This document shows positions 43,718-51,342 of a DNA stretch of 64,000 bases, one piece after another. This stretch comes from Armatimonadota bacterium (lineage in GTDB: Bacteria > Armatimonadota > UBA5829). Position 1 is the stretch's first letter. Each line of letters starts with the position of its first letter. The stretch is taken from positions 1-64,000 of the forward strand of contig JBDKUO010000029.1 of assembly GCA_039679645.1 (NCBI GenBank), written 5' to 3'. The position numbers and the translations under genes are program-made. The notes beneath the pieces are model-generated. The model was not told the origin of the DNA, did no database searches, and saw only the letters and a program-made list of their open reading frames with translations.

Positions 43718-44587
43718 GTGAGATTTACAAAGATGCATGGCGCCGGTAATGATTTTGTTGTGATTGACGGCGCAAAAGAAATAATACCGGAAGAGCAACT
43801 CCCATCTATTGCAAAACACGCCTGTGACCGCAATTTTGGCGTCGGAGGAGACGGGATTATTCTCGTCCTGCCCTCGCGCACCGCTAACTTCCACATGCGC
43901 ATGTTTAACCCGGACGGCAGTGAAGCCGAGATGTGCGGTAATGGAATCCGATGCTTCGCAAAATATTTATTTGACCGAAAGTTTCACACTGACGTCGTCA
44001 TGACTGTAGAGACTCTAGGCGGAGTCAAGACCTTGAAGCTCAATGCGGCCGGTGGCAAAGTGCAGACAGTGCGCGTGGACATGGGCGAGCCGGGGCTGCT
44101 GCGGTCTGAAATCCCAATGAAGGGCACGGCAGCCGACAGGGTAATCGCCGAACCGCTTAAGATCGCCGGAAAGAAAATCGAGATCACATGCGTGTCGATG
44201 GGAAATCCGCACTGCATAACGTTCGTAGACCATGTAGACGAGGTCCCGGTAGAGAAGATCGGTCCGGAGGTGGAAAACCACTCGTCGTTTCCGCAGCGGA
44301 CAAATGTTGAGTTCATAGAAGTCTTGAACCAGCAGGAGATCAAGATGCGCGTATGGGAGCGCGGAGCAGGCGAGACTCTAGCATGCGGAACCGGCGCATG
44401 CGCGTCGGCTGTCGCATCCATGCTAAATGACAAAGTGCAGAAAAAGGTAACCGTCCACCTCAGGGGCGGAGACCTGTTCATAGAATGGCTCGGCGACAAC
44501 AAAGTTTATATGACCGGCCCCGCGGAAGAAGTCTTTGAGGGGAAGGTAATACCGGCTGAGTTCAAGAAGTGGATTACTGAGGGATAG
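43718..44587 (+). CDS. dapF: diaminopimelate epimerase
   Basis: Converts LL- to meso-diaminopimelate for lysine and peptidoglycan. 289 residues from a GTG start with AGGAACGAG upstream. Both active-site cysteines are present: NPDGSEAEMCGNGIRC (about 65-80) and ACGTGACAS (about 225-233). The N-terminus FTKMHGAGNDFVVID is typical. A strong terminator follows, so it is probably not co-transcribed with dapL, though functionally linked. Confidence 0.96.
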   Translation: MRFTKMHGAGNDFVVIDGAKEIIPEEQLPSIAKHACDRNFGVGGDGIILVLPSRTANFHMRMFNPDGSEAEMCGNGIRCFAKYLFDRKFHTDVVMTVETLGGVKTLKLNAAGGKVQTVRVDMGEPGLLRSEIPMKGTAADRVIAEPLKIAGKKIEITCVSMGNPHCITFVDHVDEVPVEKIGPEVENHSSFPQRTNVEFIEVLNQQEIKMRVWERGAGETLACGTGACASAVASMLNDKVQKKVTVHLRGGDLFIEWLGDNKVYMTGPAEEVFEGKVIPAEFKKWITEG

Positions 44588-44612
44588 CCGAAAGCAATTT
44601 AGAAATTAAAAG

Positions 44613-44643
44613 CGCCGTTCGGCAGACTGCCGGGCGGCGTTTT
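44613..44643 (+). terminator. Rho-independent terminator of dapF
   Basis: A 13-bp stem (CGCCGTTCGGCAG/CTGCCGGGCGGCG, with two G-U pairs) closed by a single A, followed by TTTT. Steric limits mean the real loop is larger. Confidence 0.88.
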
Positions 44644-44661
44644 GCATAAAACGTAATTCTG

Positions 44662-44694
44662 TTATCCCTCCAGGAAAGATTCCTGGAGGGATAA
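44662..44694. repeat. CTCCAGG palindrome, family A copy 4 (longest)
   Basis: A perfect 15-bp stem TTATCCCTCCAGGAA/TTCCTGGAGGGATAA with a three-base loop. It lies 18 bp after the dapF terminator and before dapL. Confidence 0.88.
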
Positions 44695-44797
44695 AGCTGA
44701 ATCCGTTCAGAGTAGGTTCGGGCACGATATCTGGATCGCGACCGGAAAAGAAACCAGCGATTTCAAATCGCGAACTTTTCACAGCATAGGAGAAAGC

Positions 44798-45976
44798 ATG
44801 GAAAGAGCAAAGAGACTTGACCTTATACCGCCATATCTGTTCGGTGAGATATCTCGATTAAAGGCAAAGGCAGTCGCCGAAGGTAAAGACCTTGTCGATC
44901 TTGGAATCGGCGACCCCGATCAGCCCACCCCGCAGGCTGTGATCGACAGGCTCTGCAAGGCCGCGAACGACCCGGAAACACATCGCTATGATGAGACCGA
45001 GGCCGGCTGGCCGCTTTTTCTCGAAGCTGCTTCCAGGTGGTATAAGAAACGCTTCAATGTCGACATCGACCCAAAGTCGGAGGCTATGCTTCTGCTCGGT
45101 TCAAAAGATGGGCTTGCTCACCTGTGCTGGGCAATGATTAACCCCGGCGATATCAGCCTTGTTCCTGACCCCGGATATACTGTCTATAAGGTCAATACAC
45201 TTATGGCGGGCGGCAATATCCATCAGATGCCGCTGCTTGAGAAAAACGGGTTTGTGCCCTCTCTTGATGACATACCCACGGATGTCGCCAAGAAGGCCAA
45301 ACTCATGTTCCTGAACTACCCGAACAACCCGACAGGCGCAACTGCAACGCTCGATTTTTATAACGATGTGGTGCGCTTTGCGAAGCAATACGATATTGCG
45401 GTCTGCAGCGACCTGGCATACTCGGAAGTAACATATGACGGTTATAGAGCGCCGAGTATGCTTCAAGCCGATGGAGCCAAAGATGTGGTAATTGAAATGC
45501 ATTCGCTCTCGAAAACGTATAACATGACCGGGTGGCGGATCGGGTTTGCGGTAGGAAACGAAGATCTGATCACGCATCTGAATAAACTGAAGTCGAACAT
45601 CGATTCACGGCAGTTCCCGGCAATAGACATCGCCGCAGCATATGCTCTGGAGAATGTGTCCAACCAGCCTACACTCGATCTGTATAAAAAGAGAAGAGAC
45701 ATATTGATTGATGGTCTCAATGGGTTGGGTTGGAAGGTAAAGAAGCCGATCGCATCACTTTACGTATGGGCAAAAGTGCCGGAAGGCTATACTTCGGCTG
45801 ATTTCGCAAAAAAGCTGCTCACCGATGCCGGTGTGCTCGTAATCCCCGGCAACGGATATGGAGAATACGGCGAGGGTTATGTACGCATGTCGCTTACCGT
45901 TTCAGGCGACATGGACGGCGACAGAATGGCTGAAGCTGTGCGGAGAATCAAAGAAATACAAATAAAATGGAGTTAG
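44798..45976 (+). CDS. dapL: LL-diaminopimelate aminotransferase, copy 1
   Basis: PLP enzyme of fold type I that makes LL-diaminopimelate directly from tetrahydrodipicolinate, bypassing DapC/D/E. 392 residues; GIGDPDQPTP near residue 36, the PNNPTGA motif near 175, the cofactor Asp in AVCSDLAYSEV and the Schiff-base Lys in HSLSKTYNMTGWRIGF near 235. AGGAG precedes the ATG. The next gene is a close paralogue. With dapF nearby, a DapL role is likely, but other class I/II aminotransferase substrates cannot be excluded. Confidence 0.85.
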   Translation: MERAKRLDLIPPYLFGEISRLKAKAVAEGKDLVDLGIGDPDQPTPQAVIDRLCKAANDPETHRYDETEAGWPLFLEAASRWYKKRFNVDIDPKSEAMLLLGSKDGLAHLCWAMINPGDISLVPDPGYTVYKVNTLMAGGNIHQMPLLEKNGFVPSLDDIPTDVAKKAKLMFLNYPNNPTGATATLDFYNDVVRFAKQYDIAVCSDLAYSEVTYDGYRAPSMLQADGAKDVVIEMHSLSKTYNMTGWRIGFAVGNEDLITHLNKLKSNIDSRQFPAIDIAAAYALENVSNQPTLDLYKKRRDILIDGLNGLGWKVKKPIASLYVWAKVPEGYTSADFAKKLLTDAGVLVIPGNGYGEYGEGYVRMSLTVSGDMDGDRMAEAVRRIKEIQIKWS

Positions 45977-45980
45977 TAAG

Positions 45981-47156
45981 TTGAAAAAAGCAAAGAGACT
46001 GGGCAAAATACCGCCCTATCTGTTCATGGAGATATCACGTTTGAAAGCCAAGGTCATGGCTGAGGGCAGAGACATTATAGACCTTGGAATCGGCGACCCG
46101 GACCAGCCTACACCTGAACCAATAGTAGACAGGCTCTGTGAAGCGGCGAGAGAAGCTGAATATCACAGGTATGACGAGTCTGAAGTCGGCTGCCCCGCAC
46201 TTATGGAAACAGCGGCAAGGTGGTATAAAAAGCGCTTTGGCGTGGATATCGACCCATGCAGCGAGACGGTAATGCTTATCGGCTCGATAGACGGACTTGC
46301 TCATCTTTGCTGGACTATGATCGACCCGGGCGACGTAAGTCTTGTGCCTGACCCGGGTTACACCGTCTACTGGGTAAATACGGCTATGGCAGGCGGCGAG
46401 CCTGTGCCTATGCCTCTGCTCGAAAAGAACAATTTCCTGCCTGACCTCACCGCCATACCGACTGATAAAGCCAAGGCCGCAAAGTTGATGTTCATTAACT
46501 ACCCGAACAACCCGACCGGCGCCGTGGCTGATCTTGACTTTTATAAAGATGTCGTCGAATTTGCAAGGCAATACGACATAGCTGTCTGCAGCGATCTGGC
46601 ATATTCGGAAGTCACATACGATGGTTATAAAGCGCCCAGTATCCTGCAGGTTCCCGGAGCAAAAGACTACTGCATTGAGATGAACACTCTCTCCAAGACA
46701 TTCAATATGACAGGCTGGAGAATAGGCTTTGGCGCAGGTAACAGCGAACTTGTCGGAGCGCTGAACGAGCTCAAGACCAATGTCGATTCGAGGCAGTTCC
46801 AACCTATCGGGCTCGCCGCTGCATTTGCTCTGGAAAATGTTTCTAATAAGAGCATGCTCGATCTATATAGTAAGAGAAGAGACATTCTGGTCGACGGGCT
46901 CAATGCTCTGGGATGGAACCTCAAAAAGCCCAAGGCGTCGCTCTATGTGTGGGCAAAAGTACCCGATGGATATACTTCCACTGAGTTCGCAAAGATGCTG
47001 CTTAAGGACGCCGGAGTGCTTGTGATTCCGGGTAACAGCTACGGCAGTTACGGCGAAGGATACGTCCGGATGTCGCTCACGGTGCTTGGAGATAAAGACG
47101 GCGACCGCATGACCGAGGCTGTGCGGCGGATCAAGAGCCTAAAAATTAAATTCTGA
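45981..47156 (+). CDS. dapL: LL-diaminopimelate aminotransferase paralogue, copy 2
   Basis: 391 residues, about two thirds identical to copy 1 along its length, starting at a TTG four bases after the copy 1 stop; the GGAG in the copy 1 tail is the likely ribosome site. Catalytic residues are kept: PNNPTGA, AVCSDLAYSEV and the Lys in NTLSKTFNMTGWRIGF. Differences around the active site entrance (YKVNTLMAGG versus YWVNTAMAGG) leave open a shift in substrate. The stop codon is inside a heptad array. Confidence 0.85.
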   Translation: MKKAKRLGKIPPYLFMEISRLKAKVMAEGRDIIDLGIGDPDQPTPEPIVDRLCEAAREAEYHRYDESEVGCPALMETAARWYKKRFGVDIDPCSETVMLIGSIDGLAHLCWTMIDPGDVSLVPDPGYTVYWVNTAMAGGEPVPMPLLEKNNFLPDLTAIPTDKAKAAKLMFINYPNNPTGAVADLDFYKDVVEFARQYDIAVCSDLAYSEVTYDGYKAPSILQVPGAKDYCIEMNTLSKTFNMTGWRIGFGAGNSELVGALNELKTNVDSRQFQPIGLAAAFALENVSNKSMLDLYSKRRDILVDGLNALGWNLKKPKASLYVWAKVPDGYTSTEFAKMLLKDAGVLVIPGNSYGSYGEGYVRMSLTVLGDKDGDRMTEAVRRIKSLKIKF

Positions 47157-47177
47157 ATTTCGAACTCCGAATTTTGA
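47150..47177. repeat. heptad array over the second dapL stop codon
   Basis: Four 7-bp units ATTCTGA/ATTTCGA/ACTCCGA/ATTTTGA; the first contains the TGA stop of the second dapL (47154-47156). Confidence 0.75.
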
Positions 47178-47203
47178 GTTTTTCTATTCGTGCACTCACT
47201 GGG

Positions 47204-47215
47204 CATGATATCATG
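47204..47215. promoter_or_regulatory. candidate operator of the toxin-antitoxin pair
   Basis: A perfect 12-bp palindrome CATGATATCATG, 30 bp before the antitoxin ATG. Ribbon-helix-helix antitoxins commonly bind such palindromes to repress their own operon; binding here is inferred. Confidence 0.5.
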
Positions 47216-47245
47216 TAGTAAATTCTGTAATCACAGGAGATCACT

Positions 47246-47494
47246 ATGGTAAGAACTCAGATACAGTTGACCCAAAAACAGTATCAGAGGCTTAAGAAGA
47301 TTGCAGGCCAAAAAGGGGTATCGGTGGCGGAGATTATACGTCGGTCGGTGGACAATACGCTTGCCAGTGAATCGCTGCCTGACATGGACGAGATGAAAGC
47401 TAAAGCCCGCGCGGTATTTGGCGCTTATCAGGACAGCCAATCGGACGTGTCTGAAAACCATGATCGTTATCTGTCCGAGGCATTTGGAGCATGA
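47246..47494 (+). CDS. ribbon-helix-helix antitoxin (CopG/VapB-like)
   Basis: 82 residues. The N-terminal beta strand VRTQIQLTQKQYQRLKKIA followed by GVSVAEIIRRSVD is the ribbon-helix-helix DNA-binding fold; the C-terminal part should wrap the toxin. AGGAG lies upstream and the stop overlaps the PIN gene as ATGA. The order antitoxin then toxin and the coupling are typical of a type II system. Confidence 0.82.
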   Translation: MVRTQIQLTQKQYQRLKKIAGQKGVSVAEIIRRSVDNTLASESLPDMDEMKAKARAVFGAYQDSQSDVSENHDRYLSEAFGA

Positions 47495-47889
47495 ATAGCG
47501 TATTCATCGACACATCCGCATTTTACGCAGTGCTATCAAGCACGGACAAGAATCACGATAGAGCCGTTGCCGATTGGAACGCTCTGCTGGACGATGATGT
47601 TGTTAGGCTGTGTACGTCCAACTATGTGGTTGTAGAAACATGCGCTCTTGTCAGAAATCGACTGGGCGATGATGCAATGCGTAGTTTTCTAGATAGCCTC
47701 TTGCCTCTGATGATGGTAATCTGGGTCGATCAGAAAGCCCATGCATCTGCGACTGCTGCAATGCTGGCATATGGAAAGAATGGACCGAGCCTCGTCGATT
47801 GTGCTTCTTTTGTAGTGATGCGTGATTCTGCCATCATCAAGGCTCTGGCATATGATAGACATTTCGCCGAAGAAGACTTCACTGCCTAA
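47491..47889 (+). CDS. PIN-domain toxin (VapC-like RNase)
   Basis: 132 residues. The acidic Mg2+ site of PIN nucleases is visible: Asp in VFIDTSAFYA (residue 7), Glu in VVVETCALV (about 47), Asp in SLVDCASF (about 101) and Asp in AYDRHF (about 120). VapC toxins cut tRNA or rRNA loops and are blocked by the paired antitoxin upstream. The fold looks complete. Confidence 0.86.
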   Translation: MNSVFIDTSAFYAVLSSTDKNHDRAVADWNALLDDDVVRLCTSNYVVVETCALVRNRLGDDAMRSFLDSLLPLMMVIWVDQKAHASATAAMLAYGKNGPSLVDCASFVVMRDSAIIKALAYDRHFAEEDFTA

Positions 47890-47914
47890 ACTGAGATATT
47901 CCAATCAAAACGAC

Positions 47915-48412
47915 ATGCTTATCCGACCGGCAACAATTGAAGATGCGGCAAGCATTGCTAAAGTGGGTGTAGATACTTGGCGAAGCGCTTACCGCGGCTT
48001 GGTGGATGATGATCACCTCGATAACTTGAGCTATGAACGCTCAGAGGTTAGATGGAAAATCGGGCTGGCTGAAGAGAATTGCTTTACGTTCGTGGCAGTC
48101 GGCGACGATGGCAGTATCATTGGTTTTGCTCATGCAGGACCCGAAAGAGATGGCGATCCGATCCATAAGGGCGAACTCTATGCCATATACGTTTTGCAAG
48201 AATATCAAGGCAGGGGTATAGGTAAGGCTCTGTTCGATAAAGTTGCTGAGAGATTCATGGCAGACGGCACCGAAGGCATGGTTATTTGGGTGCTTACGGA
48301 AAACAAATCGCGCTGGTTCTACGAGCACATAAACGGCCGCTTTATAAGGCGTAAAACCCTCACCATTGGCGGGCGTGAGCTTGAGGCTAGCGCATATGGT
48401 TGGAATATCTAG
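47915..48412 (+). CDS. GNAT-family N-acetyltransferase
   Basis: About 165 residues from the ATG at 47915, giving the common N-terminus MLIRPATIEDAASIAKV; starts further upstream would overlap the PIN gene. The acetyl-CoA loop is EYQGRGIGKALFDK (about 102-115), preceded by ELYAIYVL. Substrate unknown. The ribosome site is weak and it follows the toxin closely, so it may be read with it. It overlaps hflX by about 13 bases. Confidence 0.82.
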   Translation: MLIRPATIEDAASIAKVGVDTWRSAYRGLVDDDHLDNLSYERSEVRWKIGLAEENCFTFVAVGDDGSIIGFAHAGPERDGDPIHKGELYAIYVLQEYQGRGIGKALFDKVAERFMADGTEGMVIWVLTENKSRWFYEHINGRFIRRKTLTIGGRELEASAYGWNI

Positions 48413-49692
48413 TGCTTCTTAATGATATCAGCACAACCGATAAAGCACTTCTCGTGGTCATTGATCCCAAGGACCGCTGGGAAGCCGACGCCAATACCGA
48501 AGAGCTGCGCGAACTCGTGGACAGCGCCGGTATTGAGATCGCCGATGAGATGCATATCCGCCGCGATGACCCTGACCCGCGTTTCTATATAGGCAAGGGC
48601 AATGCAGAGGAGGCTTATCTGCGCGCGACAGACTCTGACGCGTCGGTCGTAATAATAGGTGAAGACCTCTCCCCTACCCAACAGCGAAATGTCGGCGACG
48701 CGACCAAGTGTGAAGTGATCGACCGCACACAGCTCATCCTCGACATATTTGCTCAGCGCGCCCGCACAAGCGAAGGAAACCTGCAGGTCGAGCTTGCTCA
48801 GCTCCAATATCTGCTCCCGAGGCTCACCGGACAGGGCACGTCGATGTCACGTATCGGCGGCGGCAGCGCGGGTGGGATCGCAACACGCGGGCCGGGTGAA
48901 ACCAAACTTGAAACAGACCGCAGGCGCGTGCGTAAACGGATATCGGTACTGCGCGATGAGCTTGACGAAGTCGTTCAGCACCGCAAAGTCCAAAAACGAT
49001 CCAGGCGCAAACTCATGGTTCCCAATGCCTCACTGGTCGGCTACACCAGCGCTGGTAAATCCACTCTCATGAACCTGCTGGCGGGAACCGACGTCTCTGC
49101 GAATGCGAGGTTATTCGAAACACTCGACCCAACGACGAGGCGGGTCGACATGGAGGGCCAGTGCTCGATTATACTATCGGACACAGTCGGTTTTTTGCGC
49201 AAGTTGCCGCATGGCCTAATTGCGGCGTTTCGCGCAACACTTGAAGAGGTAGTCGATGCGGATTTTCTGATACATGTGGTCGATGTGGCTCATCCGTTCT
49301 TCAAACAGCAATATGTCGCTGTCATTGAAGTGCTCGCCGAACTGGATATTGAGGACAAACCGATCATTACGGTCTTCAACAAGAGCGATTTGGTAAAGGA
49401 TCAATATGAGCTCAGGAGAATGGTTGCAGAGATACCTGACTCGTGCTATATGTCCGCGGGCACAGGCGATGGAGTGAAATACCTGCACCGGCTGTTATGC
49501 AAGGTTATTGGCGAGATGATGAACCGGATCGAGGCTCTTCTGCCTTATGACCGCGGCGATCTGCTGGCGATGTGCCACGACAGAGGCCGAGTGCTGGCGC
49601 AGGAATATCTGCCGGAAGGGGTGCGCATTGAGGTGGAGCTGTCGCCCGATCTGGCGGATAGAATAAAAGCATTTGAGATTCAAGAAAGTTAG
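48400..49692 (+). CDS. hflX: ribosome-associated GTPase HflX
   Basis: Binds and splits stalled or idle ribosomes. About 430 residues from a TTG at 48400; a GTG at 48412, immediately after the GNAT stop, is an equal candidate. The N-terminal HflX domain holds PRFYIGKGNAEE and the glycine-rich GTSMSRIGGGSAGG-ATRGPGE region (about 145-165). The GTPase domain has G1 GYTSAGKST, G3 DTVGF and G4 NKSD. In many bacteria miaA, hfq and hflX are neighbours; here dap and toxin genes lie between hfq and hflX. Confidence 0.94.
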   Translation: MEYLVLLNDISTTDKALLVVIDPKDRWEADANTEELRELVDSAGIEIADEMHIRRDDPDPRFYIGKGNAEEAYLRATDSDASVVIIGEDLSPTQQRNVGDATKCEVIDRTQLILDIFAQRARTSEGNLQVELAQLQYLLPRLTGQGTSMSRIGGGSAGGIATRGPGETKLETDRRRVRKRISVLRDELDEVVQHRKVQKRSRRKLMVPNASLVGYTSAGKSTLMNLLAGTDVSANARLFETLDPTTRRVDMEGQCSIILSDTVGFLRKLPHGLIAAFRATLEEVVDADFLIHVVDVAHPFFKQQYVAVIEVLAELDIEDKPIITVFNKSDLVKDQYELRRMVAEIPDSCYMSAGTGDGVKYLHRLLCKVIGEMMNRIEALLPYDRGDLLAMCHDRGRVLAQEYLPEGVRIEVELSPDLADRIKAFEIQES

Positions 49693-49696
49693 GGTA

Positions 49697-50104
49697 ATGA
49701 AAGCGCTTTCAGTTAAGCAGCCCGCAGCAAACAAAATTGCATCGGGTGAAAAAACCGTCGAACTTCGCACTTGGCCTACAAAATATAGAGGTCCGGTGCT
49801 GATCGTATCCTCAAAAAGGCCTGATATCGAACCCGCAGGTTGTGCACTGGCAATAGTTGATATAGCTGATTGCCAACCGATGCGCCAGGAACATGTGGCT
49901 TCTGCCTGCTGCGGTCAGCTATATCCCGAATGCTTCGCATGGATACTAACTAATGTGCAGAAAATTAAGCCATTTCCAATGCGCGGTTCGCTGGGATTAT
50001 ACGAAGTCGATATAGATCAATTTAGCCTGGATAATAATGATCGTCTTAAGATAAAGGATCGACTGACCAAATGCGCAGTCAATCTTGCATTTGATATTGA
50101 GTAA
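49697..50104 (+). CDS. ASCH-domain protein
   Basis: 135 residues from the ATG at 49697, four bases after the hflX stop. The ASCH fold starts MKALSVKQPAANKIASGEKT and has the ELRTW and GPVLIVSS strands, then AIVDIADC. ASCH proteins share the PUA-like fold and are thought to bind RNA or modified nucleosides; a few deaminate or hydrolyse acetylated bases. No specific role can be given. Confidence 0.78.
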   Translation: MKALSVKQPAANKIASGEKTVELRTWPTKYRGPVLIVSSKRPDIEPAGCALAIVDIADCQPMRQEHVASACCGQLYPECFAWILTNVQKIKPFPMRGSLGLYEVDIDQFSLDNNDRLKIKDRLTKCAVNLAFDIE

Positions 50105-50121
50105 TTCTGCTGGAGGAATAA

Positions 50122-51342
50122 ATGTCTGAGCTTGCAATATTCGGGGCAGAAAAGTCCTGTAACTGCCAGTGGCCAAGTTGGCCTGTACATGGAGATGAAG
50201 AGCGAACCGCACTGCTGGAAGTGCTTGAATCGGGTAAATGGTGGTACGGCGAGAAGGTCAAAGAATTTGAGAGCAAATACGCCGGGTTTCAAAACGCGAA
50301 ATTCGGGGTGACGGCCACTAGCGGAACCACCGCCCTCGAAGCGGCACTCGATGCGCTGGGAATCGGCGCGGGCGATGAAGTGATAGTCCCGCCGTATACG
50401 TTTATGGCAACCGCAAGCGCAGTGCTGCGAGTCAACGCAATCCCGATATTTGCTGACATCGAGCCGGACACATTTTGCATAGACCCGGAAGATGTCAAGC
50501 GCAAAGTCACTGATAAAACAAAAGCTATTATACCAGTGCACCTGGGCGGGTATGTCGCCGATATGGACAGGCTCTGGAAAATTGCCCGCGAACACGATCT
50601 GTATTTGATCGAAGACGCATGCCACGCCTGGGGCAGTCAGTGGAAAGGAAAAGGGGTCGGCGCTATCGGTCACTGCGGGGTGTTCAGTTTTCAGGCATCG
50701 AAAAACATCAACAGCGCCGAGGGTGGAATCATGCTCACCGACGATGAACGGATCGCAGACGCGTGCCGCAGCATCACTAACTGTGGACGCTCCAAGACAG
50801 GCGCGTGGTACGAGCATCATGTAATCGGCTCCAATCTCAGGCTGACTGAGTTTCAGGCCGCAATACTTCTGGCGCAGCTCACCAGGCTTGAATCACAGAT
50901 AATCAAGCGTATGCAAAGCGTACAGATAATCGAGGATGTGCTCAATGATGCACCGGGGATTCGTCTGACCCGACACGATAACCGAATGACAAGACGCAGT
51001 TATCATTTCTATCCGTTCAGACTTGATATGAGTATATCGCGAGCACGATTTATCGAGGCTTGCGAGGCTGAGGGGATCCAGCTCTCACCGGGTTATACAA
51101 CGCCGCTGTATAAGAACACGATGTTCCGGCAGGAGAAAGAAGGCTCGGCGAACTGCCCGTTCTCATGTCCTTATTACGGCAGGAAGATCGATTACAGCAT
51201 CGTAAAATGCCCTGTCTGTGAAGAAGTCTGCAATGATACGTGCTGGATACCGCAGACAATGCTGCTGGCGGATGAGAAAAATGTGCTCGCTCTGGCAAAT
51301 GGAATCAGGAAAGTCTGTGAGAATGCGGGGGAATTAGTGTAA
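50122..51342 (+). CDS. DegT/DnrJ/EryC1 aminotransferase
   Basis: 406 residues, PLP-dependent fold type I. GTTALEAALDALGIGAGDEVIVPP is split here as GTTALEAAL (about 70) and GDEVIVPPYTF (about 88); the internal Lys is in FSFQASKNINSAEGG (about 190) and EDACHAWG carries the cofactor Asp. The family transaminates keto sugars, or acts as dehydratases. A Cys-rich stretch near residue 355 (CPFSCPYY, CPVCEEVC) may bind metal, unusual for the family. The gene is coupled to the ceramidase-type gene (TAATG overlap), suggesting one pathway. Confidence 0.88.
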   Translation: MSELAIFGAEKSCNCQWPSWPVHGDEERTALLEVLESGKWWYGEKVKEFESKYAGFQNAKFGVTATSGTTALEAALDALGIGAGDEVIVPPYTFMATASAVLRVNAIPIFADIEPDTFCIDPEDVKRKVTDKTKAIIPVHLGGYVADMDRLWKIAREHDLYLIEDACHAWGSQWKGKGVGAIGHCGVFSFQASKNINSAEGGIMLTDDERIADACRSITNCGRSKTGAWYEHHVIGSNLRLTEFQAAILLAQLTRLESQIIKRMQSVQIIEDVLNDAPGIRLTRHDNRMTRRSYHFYPFRLDMSISRARFIEACEAEGIQLSPGYTTPLYKNTMFRQEKEGSANCPFSCPYYGRKIDYSIVKCPVCEEVCNDTCWIPQTMLLADEKNVLALANGIRKVCENAGELV

